A stretch of 64,000 nt of DNA, taken from positions 38,881,055-38,945,054 of the forward strand of contig CM064653.1 in the NCBI GenBank assembly GCA_032717465.1, read 5' to 3'. Below, one piece after another: positions 24,808 to 36,745 of this stretch (within the stretch, counting starts at the first letter, position 1; every line of letters begins with the position of its first letter). A program made the position numbers and the translations under genes. The DNA comes from Coenobita brevimanus. Lineage: Eukaryota > Arthropoda > Malacostraca > Decapoda > Coenobitidae. A model generated the notes under the pieces. That model searched no databases and was not told the origin of the DNA. It was given only the letters and a program-made list of their open reading frames with translations.

Positions 24808-25440
24808 GTAACAGCAATAGAAATGAGACTGTTTAGGAATGTTGCTGACTATGCAGGGTGAAGTAACACAGTGATTCATGAAAGATAAGTAAGTATGATG
24901 ATAATTTGGCAGACAGAAGTGTCTTTTGATGGTATGGTTATATGTAGGGCATGGATATTAATAGTGGAATATCACATAAATATGAGTGACTCTCAAGAAA
25001 GGAGGAAACATGGTAGGTTAAGACGAAGATAACTGGATTTGGTAAATAAGTATGTGATAAAGTGAAGTAGCTATGAAATATGATTAAGCAAAGAATTAAG
25101 AAGGGACTGAAATGGGTGGATGAAATATGTATGGAGAAGCAAATGACTGGAGTCTGATATCGAGATTTTAAATTTTGCTGTCAGTGGGATAACTAGATGG
25201 TATCCAACAGGTGTGCGTGACATGTATCTGTTAGTAAATAATGTGTAAAATATGGTTATGCTTATGAGAAGACACCACGATTCTGACGGCCTAAATGATG
25301 TGTGAATGACTGTGTGGCTAGTTTCACTGGGAATGTGGCTGACGGTTCTCCCACTCTTACGCTAGGATATATTCTTAGGTTCTGGAATTTGCTTCATTCC
25401 ATACTGTTAAGGTGGAAATATGGGTTGGGATGATAATGAC
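24808..25440 (+). pseudogene. RTE-B 3' part, strongly decayed
   Basis: The plus strand retains AVEMRLFRN, IHER and WMNEICMEKQMTG, worn counterparts of RTE-B AVEMRLLRNVCG and LNEFCVEKGITRD. The following non-coding part matches the RTE-B 3' untranslated region (gtgtgaat...gtggc...actggg). Stops occur every few dozen bases, so the copy is older than those at 15.5 and 28.5 kb. Confidence 0.6.
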
Positions 25441-25502
25441 AATGATCACGATAAAATAGTGTGGTGACAAGAATGATGTTAGATACAAGAATATTATTTA
25501 CC

Positions 25503-25760
25503 TGCATATATGATCATCCCTGCTTACACCATTTAACAACTGATGCCCTCATATTCTTCAAACTCTTCACAGCACTGTTCACTTCTGCCAACATTACTTT
25601 TGTATGTATCACATTCCTTTTCTGAACACTACCCAAACCAATCACATTTACTACCATTCTCTCATTATTCCCATTCACCAGCCTTTCAAATTATTCTTTC
25701 CACTGTCCCATACTTAACTTCCTGTTGTTAGTATCTCACATTTTCACTTTTTTTTTTTTT
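25503..25760 (-). pseudogene. RTE-B RT N-terminal fragment
   Basis: The minus strand matches the region between endonuclease and RT of the RTE-B copy near 30390-30215 (the segment reading NGNRE...VNMIGFG...VKSTVKR). It ends at a T-run (25751-25768). The copy is short and broken. Confidence 0.55.
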
Positions 25761-26018
25761 TTTTTCCACACCCTCATTTCTACAAATTCATTCTGTTTTC
25801 CAAAATTGTCTCCTACTGTCTGAGAAGTTTACCATTTCCAAAGTTTAATAATTTGCAATTCATGATTTCTATCACCATCCAGACTTATTTTTCCACTTTA
25901 CAGCAAATAAAGAAAATGTTTCTCCTATACCACAATTCAATTGAAAAAAATGCATACATTTAGTTTAATTACAATATTTACAAATTTAGTATTCTGGAAT
26001 ATAATTTATCATCTAATT

Positions 26019-26473
26019 CTAAGTTTCCATGTCACCATAAACCATTTTCTTTTCCCAAAATTTAATTTGCAACATTGCTAAATTCAAATTAGCTTCATGC
26101 TGTGCTCTTTTCCACTCATGAGCTTCACACTGCTGCTGGTATTTCTCTTGCAATAATTTCCTTTCTAATCTCAAGTTTTCTATGGACAGCTGTGCTTGCT
26201 GCATCTGCATTTGTGCCAAGAGGATGTCCTCATCACACAGTTGGTCCATTTTCTGCTTCCTTGTTCGTCGTGATGGACCAATATTCGGTGTTAAATCTGT
26301 TGCTGTCTTTTCAAAGTATGTCATTTGTTCAATATTCTGACTAGTGTCCGATGCAGAGGGTTGTCCTGTTTGAAAGCTGTCCACTCTAACATGTGAGTTT
26401 GTTGTTGCCTCGGGAATCATGCAGTCAGGGACCATCTCTTGAGCAGGCACAACAACATCTTTAACATCATCAT
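26019..26473 (-). CDS. MSANTD3-like gene, terminal exon with coiled coil
   Basis: On the minus strand a classical acceptor (pyrimidine-rich tract tttttttgttttcag) ends at 26474. The following ~150 codons are open to a stop at 26019. The product starts with an acidic linker (DDDVKDVVVPAQEM), a basic patch (SRRTRKQK), then a long amphipathic coiled coil (QMQMQQAQLSIENLRLERKL, EKYQQQCEAHEWKRAQHEAN) ending LQIKFWEKKMVY. The order of acidic linker, heptad helix and a W(E)(R/K)K end matches the C-terminal half of MSANTD3. The Myb/SANT half lies at 42985-43260 on the same strand. An ATTAAA polyadenylation variant (tttaat at 25964-25969) lies about 50 nt past the stop. The apparent Met at 26483 is intronic. 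Splice phase does not match exon 1 at the obvious donors, so an intermediate exon or another splice site is needed. Confidence 0.65.
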
Positions 26474-26564
26474 CTGAAAACAAAAAAACTGCTCATATAC
26501 CGAAAACTATAGAAAATCTGAAAGGGGTACATGAATCGACACAGTAACACAATATACAGAATGA

Positions 26565-27915
26565 TGAAAGGGGGAGAGATAGTAGTAGAATGGATGTGGA
26601 AGATGTGTACTTTGGCCTGGGAGGAAAGTAGAATCCCAGAGGATTGGAAGTCAGGTACAATTATTCACCTGTACAATGGACAAGGAGAAAAAGAAGTGTG
26701 TGGTAATCATAAGGGCATTTGTCTTCTTAGTGAAATAGAAAAAGTATATCATAGGATACTTATTGATAGAGTCAGGGAAATAATAGAGGAATTAGCTGGA
26801 GAAGAACAGGGAGGTTTTAGGAAGGGAAGAGGTTGTGTAGATCAGATATCCATTCTTAGATCTTTAGTGGAAAAGTTTCAAGAGAAGGGAAAGAAGTTGT
26901 ATGTGGCCTTCATGGATTTGGAGAAGGCTTATGACAGGGTGGAAAGACAAGGATTGTGGAAAGTATTAAGAATATATGGAGTAGATGGGAAGTTGTTGAA
27001 GGCTGTGAAGAGTATGTATGAGGATGCTAAGGCTGCAGTGCGTGTGAATTTTTCCATTTGAAGGTTGGCTTGAAACAAGGATGTGTCATGTCTCTATGGT
27101 TGTTCAATCTGTATATGGATGGGGTAATAAAAGAGATACAAGGTAGGGCAGTGGATGTTGGAGACAAAGGGGAGCTGTAAGGCTTGTTGGATGAGTCTGA
27201 GAGAAACAGAATCTAAAGGTGAATGAAGGGAAGAGTAAAGTTAGGGCCGTTGAGAAATGTGAAGTCAGTGAATGTACAGTGAGGTTGGATGAGGAAGAAA
27301 TGGAAAATGTTAGTGCATTTAAGTACTTGGGTAGTGTGATGACTAGGGATGGAAGTTTAGAGGGTGAAGTGCTTGACAGGGTAAAACAAGGAAGAAAAGT
27401 TGCTGGTTCCTTGAAAGCAGTGATAAGAAACAGGGAAGTGAGCATGTAAGTGAAAAAGCTACTACATGACAGTATTGAGATACCAACTCTAAAGTATGGA
27501 AGTGAAGCTTGGACCTAGTTGGAGGGCAAAAGTCAAGAGTAAGCGCAGTGGAAATGAGTTATTTGAGTGGAGAATGCAGTCACATGGAGAGACAGACTGA
27601 CAAATGAGGAATTGAAGGAGTGTTGTGGTGTGGATGTGGATGTGACAGGAAGCGTTGAGAAACACATTGAGGTGGTTTGGCCACATAACGAGGAAACAGA
27701 GTGAGAGACTGACGAGGAGAGTGTATGTGAGTGAGGTGGAGGGAGGGAGAGGGAGGGGGGGGCCAAGGATGAAATGGAGAGATGGAGTGGAGAAGTATAT
27801 AAGAGGGGGGGTTTAAGCCGAGAGCAGGGTAATGAGATGGCTGGGGACAGGGTGACATGGAGGCAATTTGTTTGTGGCCACCCCTTATGGGATTAGGCAT
27901 CTGGCAAATGATAGA
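26565..27915 (+). mobile_element. RTE-A copy lacking the catalytic RT box
   Basis: The plus strand encodes GGEIVVEWMWKMCTLAWEE through EEQGGFRKGRGCVDQISILR, AFMDLEKAYDRVERQGLW and GVDGKLLKAVKSMYEDAK, then frameshifts. Compared with the copy at 7011-8868, the segment holding LLFADDTVLL is deleted between the VDVG and GELxGL texts (about 27155-27180). The C-terminal RT region and 3' module follow, ending ctggcaaatgatagacagatg at 27900-27920. It is 5'-truncated. It lies antisense inside the proposed intron of the MSANTD3-like gene. Confidence 0.85.
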
Positions 27916-28150
27916 CAGATGAAAGGAAATGATGTACAATGTACAATAAAAACTCTCAAATCAAAAAATGCAGAGTTCAAAGACTTTACAAAATTGAAAA
28001 TTTTGGAATGTGTAATCATATTGATAAGTATGAGGTGAAGAGGTGAAGACAGGTGACATCAACAACCCACTATCACATGAAAAACTATTTTGGAAAGTGA
28101 AGGCTTTTGGAAACCAGATTTTCAGATTTTGGAGTGCTGTACTAATCTAG

Positions 28151-28496
28151 CTATCTATACATAGCCAGATGCCATAATCCTATATGGGGTGGCCATCTGT
28201 CTTTGAATTGGTGGTTTTATGGAGGGGGGGCACCAACCCTCTGCCAACCCACTTGTTGATGTATAAGCAACATGTATGGGTTGGTAATATGGTTACCACC
28301 AGGCGTTGTAAATGGTTTTCTGACTTGCAGGAAACCAATAGGCTTGTTACTCAATGTAAAGCCACCTGAAAAGGAAGGAAGAGCAATAAAAAGTGACAGG
28401 ACAGATGGGAGAAATAGGAAGAAAGGAGGGCAGACACAGAAAAAGAATAATCAAAGTGAAGGAAGAAATAGGGAGTGGATGATGATTGCCATCACC

Positions 28497-28497
<1 letters not shown>
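28151..28497 (-). mobile_element. SINE-D copy 1 (RTE-A-like 3' end)
   Basis: On the minus strand: a leader, a pyrimidine-rich tract, the core shared with SINE-E (an inverted aaatggtttt...aggaaacca word), and a 3' module like RTE-A (ggccacccc...atctggc) with a short (ATAG)n tail at 28151-28159. No coding sequence. Its 5' end abuts the (GAT)n tail of the RTE-B element, so it inserted next to that tail. Confidence 0.75.
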
Positions 28498-28541
<44 letters not shown>

Positions 28542-31405
28542 CCTCCTTTCCCATCCTACGGCAGAGTGAGGAGTAGTAATGTCCAGGGAGCCCAAATTTG
28601 CCCAATCCAATGGGCCATGCTTCCATTCACTCACCATTCAACCCTCCAGAATCTTGGCTCTATCTGATACACCAAAAACATTCACCATGTACTGCAGCTT
28701 TACATAAATGTATCCGACAGAGTCAATCCGGACACTGACACTTTAAAAAGGGGTGCCAAATCCCTGATCATGCGCTTCTCCTCACAATATTCATCCAGCC
28801 AGCTCGATTTCTTGTCAATTCCCTAGCCTCAACAACTTCCAAACCTCTCTTCCTCACACACTCATCCACCATATCCCTCCACCTTCTCCTTGGCCTACTT
28901 TGCCTCCCCCCTTCTTCAAATTCACTCAGATATACCTTTTTCACCACTCTATTGTTATCCATTCTCTCCACATGACCATACCATCTCAGTACACTCTCTT
29001 AGATTCTGGTGTCCACACACTTCCTCACTCCAAATCTTTCACGAGTCACATTATTTCGTATCCTATCCACTCTCTGTACTCCACATTCGTTCCTCAGCAG
29101 TCCCATCACTGCTCTCATTCTTGACTTTTCATTTTCATGCCACACCATAGTCTCACATCCATATGTTAACATTGGCACTAACACTCCTTTGTGCATGCCT
29201 CGTGCAACTGCAACACTCAAGCCTCTGTTTCTTATCAAGGCCTTCATAGCACCAGCTACTTTCCTTCCCTATGCCACTCTACTCTCCACTTCTTTTGCAC
29301 ATTTTCCTCTCTTTTGTATCACTGTACTCAGGTATTTGAACTCTCTCACCAGTTTCAGTCTCTCTCCATTCAGTGTAATATCGCACTGGGAGTCACCTTC
29401 TCTCTCAATAACCATCACTTTACTCTTTTCTACATTTACTCTCGAGGAACGATGCTCACAGACATCAGCAAAACTCTGCACTAGTCTACCAAGCTCCTGT
29501 CTGGTATTTGCAAATAGTACTCCATCATCAGCATACACAAATTTCAGATATTCAATCCATTACCATTCATTACCAACGCCATTCCCATCTTCATTACTTG
29601 TGTTTTTACTTCTCTCATCACCCCATCCATATATATATTGAACAACCATGGGGACATCACACAACCTTGATGCACACCCACACCAATCATGAACCATTCA
29701 CTTAGATGCCCAGTTACCCTTCCATATGCTTCACTACCATCAAAAAACTCTTTACTACACCTAATAGCTTGCCATCTACACCTTACATGAGCAAAAGCCT
29801 TCCACAATCCTTCTCTGTCTACTTTGTAATATGCTTTTTCCAGATCCATGAATGCCATAAATACCTTATAGTCCTTCTCACAAGCCTTCTCCACTATCTG
29901 TCTCACTGCAAATATTTGATCCACACATCCTCTGCCACTCCTAAAGTCACCCTGTTCATCACTCACCAGGACTTGTCATCTGTCTTACTTTCTCAATAAT
30001 AATTCTTCCATATACCTTCCCTACCACACTCAATAAACTTATGCCACGATAAATCTTGCACCCACTTCACTCACCTTTATTTCTGTACAGGGGTACAATC
30101 ACAGCCTTCTTTCACTCTGCTGGGAAAATTTCACTCACTCATGCCTTCTTACATATCTCCACCAAGCACTTCATTCTGCTCCCTCCACTACACTTAATCA
30201 TCTCTGTATACATCTCCTCAACCCCAGTTGCTTTCCCAATTTTCAGCCGCTTCACTGTGCTCTTCACCTGTGCGAGTGTCACATTTCCAATCACTGCATT
30301 CCTTCTCTGCACACCCCCAAAACCAATCATGTTTACAGCGGCTCTGCTCTCTCTATTCCCATTCAACAGACTTTCAAAATAAACTTTCCATCTGGTCCTT
30401 ACTTCATCCTCATGGGTTAATAAGCTACCACTTACATCCTCCACACTTTCACATTTCTATCCACTATCACTTCTATATTTCTGCACCTCATTCCAGAATA
30501 ACTTCCTATTTTCAGAGTACTGTAGTTTGCATTAATTTTTCTTCCTAGGTCATCATTTACCTCCTTCTTTTTCCTCTTCACTAGTCTCTTTACATGCTTC
30601 TTGCTCTCAATCTATTCAGTTCTTATTTCAATTGCATCCCTGTCCTGTAACCACTCTAGCCACTTCTTCCCCTTTTCCTCCACTGCTCTCTTAAGCTCTT
30701 CATCCCACCATGCCATACCTTTCTTCTTTGTTGTTACTCTTGCCACACCATACATCACTTTAGCATTCCTAACTAAGCAATCCCTATATGCATTCCAAAA
30801 GCTGTCCAGACCCATTTCATTCCAATCCACTGATTCTAAGTCCTCCTCTACTTTGGTCCTGTATTCACCTGCCATTTCTTTGATCCTCAGCTTCTCGACT
30901 TTCAGTCTTTCTCCCTGACTGCTCCTCTCTCTCCTAGTCCACCTCACTCCTCTCAGCTTGATCTTGAATACCAAAGTCATATGATCTGACAGACCTCCAC
31001 ATCGTCCTCTCATGGCCCTCGTATCAGCAACAATTCCCAGCATTGACCTCTCTATGAACACATAATCAATCAGGCTCCATTCAACATGATCTCCGTTCCC
31101 TCTGTATCATGTACAGTATATTTATAATGATCTTTGTGTTTGAAATACGAGTTACAAATGCACAACCTCCTTTCCTGACACATATCCTTCAGTTGCTTCC
31201 CATCATCATTTTCTCCTGGCATTCCATTATAACCCATTATGTCATCCTCAGGACCAGTGCCTACTCTTCCATTCATATTGTCCATTACAATCACTTTATA
31301 GCTCCTGGGCATTTCTCCCATCGCTTTATTCAGCTCATCCCAAAACTTGTCTTTCTCTCTCTCACTCCTAGCATCACAAGGTGCATAAGCTACAATCTAC
31401 CACAA
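28498..31405 (-). mobile_element. RTE-B retrotransposon with partial endonuclease and RT
   Basis: From the 5' side on the minus strand: VAYAPCDARSEREKDKFWDE (31405), MDNMNGRVG (31260, the GDMN catalytic loop with the Asp changed to Asn), CNSYFKHKDHYKYT, GGLSDHMTLVFK (about 30980, catalytic His intact), then RT. The RT blocks are SDEQGDFRSGRGCVDQIF (29960), AFMDLEKAYYKVD (catalytic Asp lost: KAYY), GVHQGCVMSPWLFNIYMDGV, MYADDGVLFAN (29538), FKYLSTVIQ and GVLVPMLTYGCETMVWHE. A 3' untranslated region of ~220 bp ends in (GAT)n, read (ATC)n at 28498-28537. Frameshifts divide it into six frames. Only the first endonuclease residues are lost, making it the most complete RTE-B here. Confidence 0.9.
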
Positions 31406-31744
31406 ATAACTCTTTTTTCAGGATTTTGGTTATCTGGAATCAGAAGTATGCAATAATGTGTATTCTACGAAAGTATGAAGTTGGTGTAGCTGGTCTTATC
31501 AAGATGACAGAATTTTTGTTAAAGCACATAAAATCTGGAAAAAGTAAACATACCGTAGTAGCAAACTTTGCTTCTAAAAAACCTAGTTTTGGGAGTTTCT
31601 TTGGCAATCTTCAAGAAGACATGGGACCACCTCTTACATATAGTATTAAAACTTTTTTCCTACCTCTGAACTGATGCAGTGACTTCATAGAGAGTTACAG
31701 AAGTGCATTTTCAAGGATGAAGAGGATCAATTAATAAACAAGGA
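31406..31744. other. no named gene; possible exon-like stretch
   Basis: A plus-strand frame (31422-31674) follows an acceptor-like ctcttttttcag and reads FRILVIWNQKYAIMCILRKYEV onward to a stop. A ~30-bp word near 31602-31634 (ggcaatcttcaagaagacat) recurs inverted at 32511-32540. No known domain; most likely part of an old DNA transposon. Confidence 0.3.
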
Positions 31745-32183
31745 CACAATTCCGTCCTCTTCTGTCTTTCCTTCATTCTTTCCTTGTCCTTCTGCCTATG
31801 GGTGACTTTACACTCCCTCTTCTGTCTTTCTTTCCTTCACTCTTTCCTCTTCCTTCTGCCTGTGGGTGACTCTACACTGAGTGACAAGCCAAATGGTTTC
31901 CTGAACACCAGGAAACCATTTACTATGCTGGGTGGTAACCATATAACCAAATTTTGGCACCTGGTGGTTTAGCGGGTAATTATTGCACTCCAATCGGATT
32001 GAGCCGGTGAAGGTTTATATCCAAGGGATGGTTGGGGTTGACTGCTCATGTAATGCCACTCAGGGATGAGTGAGGTTGGCCACTCTCATCTTAAAAGTCG
32101 GGACCGACTGCCTAGCCCCGGGCTCCTACACTCCTCATGGGGCAATGTAGGAATGGATGATGGATGGATGGATGGATGGATGT
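31745..32183 (+). mobile_element. SINE-E copy 2
   Basis: Pyrimidine-rich tract, core (caggaaaccatttactatg), tRNA-like segment (cacctggtggtttagcggg, then a box-B-like ggtttatatcc) and a (GGAT)n tail at 32159-32183. The first part of the leader is absent (5'-truncated). Confidence 0.8.
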
Positions 32184-32275
32184 TAGGTTACCTTAGGATG
32201 TCTGGTTAGGTTAGCATAAAATGGGCTAGGTTAAGATAAATTAGGTTGGATTGTTAAAAAAATTTAGGTTAGGTT
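32184..32275. repeat. degenerate TTAGGTT-rich stretch
   Basis: ttaggtt or ggttagg words recur (gttaggttacc, ggttaggtta, ctaggttaag, attaggttgg, ttaggttagg). They resemble the arthropod telomere unit TTAGG but are irregular, so a simple interstitial repeat is as likely. Confidence 0.4.
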
Positions 32276-32614
32276 TGGATTATCAGCACTGATAAGGGTA
32301 ACTTCGGGCCAAAAATGGCATTCTAAGTTGGTGTCCATCTGTCTTTGGTGCACAAGACGGTATCCATCTGCCTCTGGTGCCACTGGGGATTGTAAACATT
32401 TTAAACACTATTCACCCCTTTTAAAAGAAATAAAAACCATTAAAGCTTGTAAATACTCAAGTATCACATGAATGGCTTTGGTAAAGAAAAACTGAACAAA
32501 ACTACAAATTAAGGTGGTCCCATGTGTCCTTGAAGATTGCTGTTTTTCCTAGGAATATAATATTGATCAGAGATATGATGTGTTCAGTTTATTACATGAA
32601 CAGGTAATCTGTAT

Positions 32615-32618
<4 letters not shown>

Positions 32619-32708
<90 letters not shown>
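32619..32708. repeat. (GT)n microsatellite, 45 units
   Basis: Perfect dinucleotide run followed by TG/CA-rich sequence to about 32770. Reading frames across it are spurious. Confidence 0.98.
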
Positions 32709-32709
<1 letters not shown>

Positions 32710-32769
32710 CATTTATGCGCATATGCACATGTGGGTGTGCACACACACATGCATCTCTGCATGTGTGTG

Positions 32770-34207
32770 TTTTTAATCTTCACAGAGTTCATGAAATCAA
32801 AGAAGGCCATGTTGTAAAATAATGAAGTGAATTAACTTCAAATACTGCACTGCAAGCTATGGTACTACTGTAGTCAGGAATTCCTCCCCATTCTAATATC
32901 TCTTACCTGTAAATATGGCAAAGCTGCACACATTCCATGAATGTAACCAATCATGGCTGCTTGCACTTGCTATAAGTTATATCTTGTTGCTGCTATTATT
33001 GAGGATCGTATGTGATGGTGCCATAGTTATAGGTTAGAGATAGTAGGGTGAGAAGGAATACCTGGCTGCAATAGTATGCTCCTTTCATATTTTGTCATTA
33101 ATTATACATTTTACTGTATATTATATGCAAGATCACTTTGAGTGGTGTCAGTAAGCAAACATGTGATAGATGTCATCAGAATGAATCCTGATAAGCTTCA
33201 AGTATTTTAAGTGCAGTAATTAAAAATTACGGTATTAGTCCATGTCTGTCCCAGTGGGTGGTCCAACATTACCCTGGAGCGTTGCATGAACTGGACCATA
33301 TAACAGCATTAACAACAAGACAAGAGGAGATGGTTATTCAATGTAACTTACACATACTATACTCTACTATGTAGGCATCATACCAGAGATGTATGAAAAA
33401 TTTTGTGGTCCAATTTGCCCTGGCTGGTGTTACATTTGACTCAACTGTGGGAATGGTAAGCACCGCCATTTCTCATTTTTACTCCTGCTTGAGGCACAAA
33501 CAAGGAGCCTGCATGTGGTGGCACTATGCACCCTGGATGGAGTTGCTATGGCCTCCTCTCGAATGCCAAATATCATATTTCCATGCACCTCACCATGGGA
33601 AGGACCCTGATCCAACCCTGGTGAGGTGCTACCTGTCAAAAGGGGGTGACAGTTCCCTGCACAGTGTGCTGTATGTAGCTGTAACACAGAATCAGTTGCT
33701 TACCTGTGGTCGACTATTCTACTTGACCTGACAGACTGGGGTTGGGCAACAACAATAATAACTCAGGCTTGTTTTCATAATACAAATGCACTGAATACTC
33801 TCTCCTTACAGTCTCAAAACACAAATGCAATGAGCTGTTTACCTTTTAAATTATTTGAATTATCATAAACCAATTACTGTATACATAAAAAAATAAAATA
33901 AATAAATAAAAAGATGACTTTGCCCCTCTTCTTTTTTGGGGGGAGGTACTACCAACACTGCAACTGATACACAGCACTCAGGGAAACTGGCATATCAGCT
34001 TTATGGGTAGCAATGGACACATGACAGATAATTTTTCTGTAAATTCCTGTGGATTCAATTAAAAATAAATAATAAATATCAGTAAGCAAATAAATAAAGC
34101 TTTATAACATGGACTTCTGTAATTTTAAAGACTACTTGGCTTTCCTTCTAAGATGTAAATCAGGGATTTATTTTCTTTATGACATGAGCATACTACTCTA
34201 CATTCAG
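32770..34207. other. no gene firmly recognised
   Basis: AT-rich sequence. A plus-strand frame at 33393-33731 has a GTAAGC donor after its first part (33456), but no domain. The minus strand of 33440-33640 has text (LDQGPSHGE) faintly like the leader of the I-group element at 13 kb. Neither is convincing. Confidence 0.3.
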
Positions 34208-34340
34208 GTGCTTGTGAATCTACATCAGGACTTACATGGATTCAGAACATTGAGAACTGCTTCCACTTCTGGTGTGATGGCAGAGGTGACCGATCGTGTC
34301 TCTTCTCCTCTGTCCCGTGCTGCCCTGTCACTGGACAAGG
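34208..34340 (+). CDS. possible internal coding exon, unknown protein
   Basis: A pyrimidine-containing acceptor (ctactctacattcag) precedes an open stretch of 44 codons that ends at GACAAG|GTAAAT, a good donor. The product reads VLVNLHQDLHGF, TLRTASTSGVM and VSSPLSRAALSLDK, with no low-complexity bias and no resemblance to the transposons here. The family is not recognised. It lies within the proposed intron of the minus-strand MSANTD3-like gene, so it would belong to a nested or overlapping plus-strand gene. It may be chance. Confidence 0.3.
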
Positions 34341-34547
34341 TAAATTATGTTGACACTCTGGCTCCTCTGACTCACTCTTAGATGGTTAAAATTCACAGGG
34401 TTGTAACTCAAAGTACAGCATTATACTACCCACGATGCAATCATGAAAGGGTTAAAGAGTTGGCTGACAGAATTAAGACTGATAAGGTTTTGTAATAAGA
34501 TAATTAAGTCTTTAGACATAATTATATTTCCAATACACAAACATTCA

Positions 34548-35062
34548 TTCATTCATTCATCATCCAATCCTATGTTCCCCCATGAGAAGTGTAGGAGCCC
34601 GGGGCTAGGCAAGTTGGTCCTGACATTTAAGATAAGAGTGACCAGCCTCACTCATCCCTGAGTGGCATTACGAGAGCAATAAACCCCAACCACCCCTTGG
34701 ATATAAACCATCACCAGCTCATTCTGACTGGAGCACCGTAATTACCCACTAAACCACCAGGCGACAAAATCTGATTATACAGTATGCTTACCACCCAGAG
34801 TAGTAAATGGTTTCCTTGTGTACGGGAAACCATTTGGCTTGTCACTCAGTGCAGAGTCACCCACAGGCCGAAGGAAGAGGAAAGAAATGAAGGAAAGAAA
34901 GTCAGAAGAGGAAGTGAAAAGTCATCCGTAGGCAGAAGGATGATGAAAGAATGAAGGAAAGAAAGACAGAAAAGTATGGAAAAAAAGAAGGATGGAGGAG
35001 AGGAAAGTGCAGACACCTCAGAGCAGCACTACATCGAGAGAATGGATGGTGAGCGCCCCCAC
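34548..35062 (-). mobile_element. SINE-E copy 3, near full length
   Basis: On the minus strand the copy has leader (ctctcgatgtagtgctgctc), pyrimidine-rich tract, core, tRNA-like segment with A and B boxes, and a tail of (GAAT)n at 34548-34563 instead of (GGAT)n. About 510 bp long. Confidence 0.8.
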
Positions 35063-35382
35063 CTAATAAATGAAAACCATAGAAAAATCATCAATTAAGT
35101 GGTAACAGCAATAGTCCCCCTTTGTGTAATATGATGCTTGGCTGCCGTTGTCCAGGGCATAAAAATGTGTTGGTAGATTTTTGATCAGTTACGTATCAGT
35201 TATGTGTTGCATGATCAAGAAAATTAAAACTAGTTCTCTCTCTCTTAAAGTTCTAAGTTTGGCAGTGTCTGATCCTAACCTTACATTCCTAGGTCATAAC
35301 TTAGTCACATAGATCATAATTATAAAAAATAAAAAATAAATGACATAAAAAATAATCAATGAAACATAAAGAATAATCACTA

Positions 35383-35924
35383 CAGTGATCCTTCAGTTAT
35401 TGTGCATAATTGGTATTAAGCATGGTGGGTGATAACACAACTGCTCGATAATGAAAGCACTGAACCTATGGGATCTATTGTGATGGTACTGGCCATCCCA
35501 AGTGAAAGCCCAAATTTTCTATTCCACAACAATTTTGACCCACTAAATACATACATACTGTTATGGTAAGTATCCGAATCACACGGGCATGGTTAGGTTA
35601 ACAGAACATGATGAAAAGGGCACGATATGGAAGAAAAATGTACCATATAGAGACCTGAGATTTGCTTGAGGGACAGGGTTCTAAGACTAGGGGATGGAGA
35701 GTTAGTGGTCTCCACCACCTGAGATTAACTCCTGGAGTAGGGTCTCATCTCTGAATAATCTCAAAACCATCAGATACCACAGATTTTTCAACATCACTGT
35801 TGACATAAGCCAGTTCAGGTGTGCATTAATGATGTTTTTGAGCTGAAAAATCAGCGATAACAGTAGAAGTGCAGATTTTCATCTTGCAGTGATAACGAAA
35901 ACTGCTATAACCATGGGATCACTG
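35383..35924. mobile_element. Tigger/pogo-like MITE, 542 bp
   Basis: Starts CAGTGATCCTTCAGTTAT; the inverted right end reads CAGTGATCCCATGGTTAT. TA flanks both ends (35381-35382, 35925-35926). No coding sequence. Confidence 0.8.
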
Positions 35925-35994
35925 TACGGTACAAGTACTGTAACATTTCCATAGTTTCAGCTTTTGAAAAGCTGGCTCAAAGTATCAAATGATT

Positions 35995-36170
35995 GATCTG
36001 GTTAGTACTTGGATGGGTGACCGCCTGGGAACACCAGATGCTGTTGGCATCCCTACGTGTCAAGTGGGGTTGGTGGAGGATTAGTTCCCCTCCCTGTAAA
36101 ACAATTAACTCAAAGCCCTTGGTCACCCTGTTTGGGATACATGGTGTCTGGCAATGGATGGATGGATGGA
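35995..36170 (+). mobile_element. 5S rRNA-derived SINE, copy 1
   Basis: The first ~55 bp match the 3' half of animal 5S rRNA: ggttagtacttggatggg, gaccgcctgggaacacca and gatgctgttggca. This covers internal control box C but not box A or the intermediate element. A ~75-bp body follows, then the RTE-A-type 3' module (ggtcaccctgtttggg, tggtgtctggcaa) and a (TGGA)n tail at 36156-36170. The second copy at 57394 starts within a few bases of the same place, so the short 5S head appears to be a family feature or a shared truncation. Confidence 0.88.
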
Positions 36171-36745
36171 AATTTCTTCAATTTTTTGTCATACTGGTAC
36201 ATCTTATTTTAGTAATTTCCTATGACACAATTCCCCTGATTTGCAATGCCCTCCTCACATCAGTACTAATTTTAACCCTTTCAGTCCAGGATGTATGTTT
36301 TATCCTCGCCACCACCACAAAATCATACGTAAGCTGTGATCACACAGGGACATTTTCAAGCAATGGGAGTCCAAAAGCCAATAACATGAGTAATAAGATT
36401 ATGTCAAGGGTGGTCACACAAGCCATTTTATCACAGAAAAAAAAAGAAAAAAAGTAAATGTTGCCATGTAGCTGAGACGATTGTTTGTCTTCTCTTATGC
36501 AGTCATACTGATACACATGAGCACAGCAATAAAAACCGTGAAGATAATGCTAATGAGGATGCTTCTGTTCTGGCTATATTGATGCTTATAATACAGACAT
36601 GGAATACTATCCTAAAAAATGTCTGTTGACTCACGAGCTGCTTGCTGGAAGGGAGTGTGAGGGCATTTATCACAAACTGGTCAAAGCTTAATTTAGAAGA
36701 TCCAGAAATCATAAAGCAGTGAATATGACTAAGCAAATCCCAATA

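Noticed and set aside
32184..32275. Interstitial telomere array
   Set aside because: TTAGG-like words are irregular, with no run of perfect units; kept only as a degenerate repeat.
31602..32540. Inverted word pair around SINE-E copy 2 as a foldback element
   Set aside because: Only about 30 bp match and the flanks do not; too little for an element call.
35995..36050. A 5S rRNA gene
   Set aside because: Only the 3' half is present, joined to a SINE body and an RTE-type tail; the second copy has the same structure.
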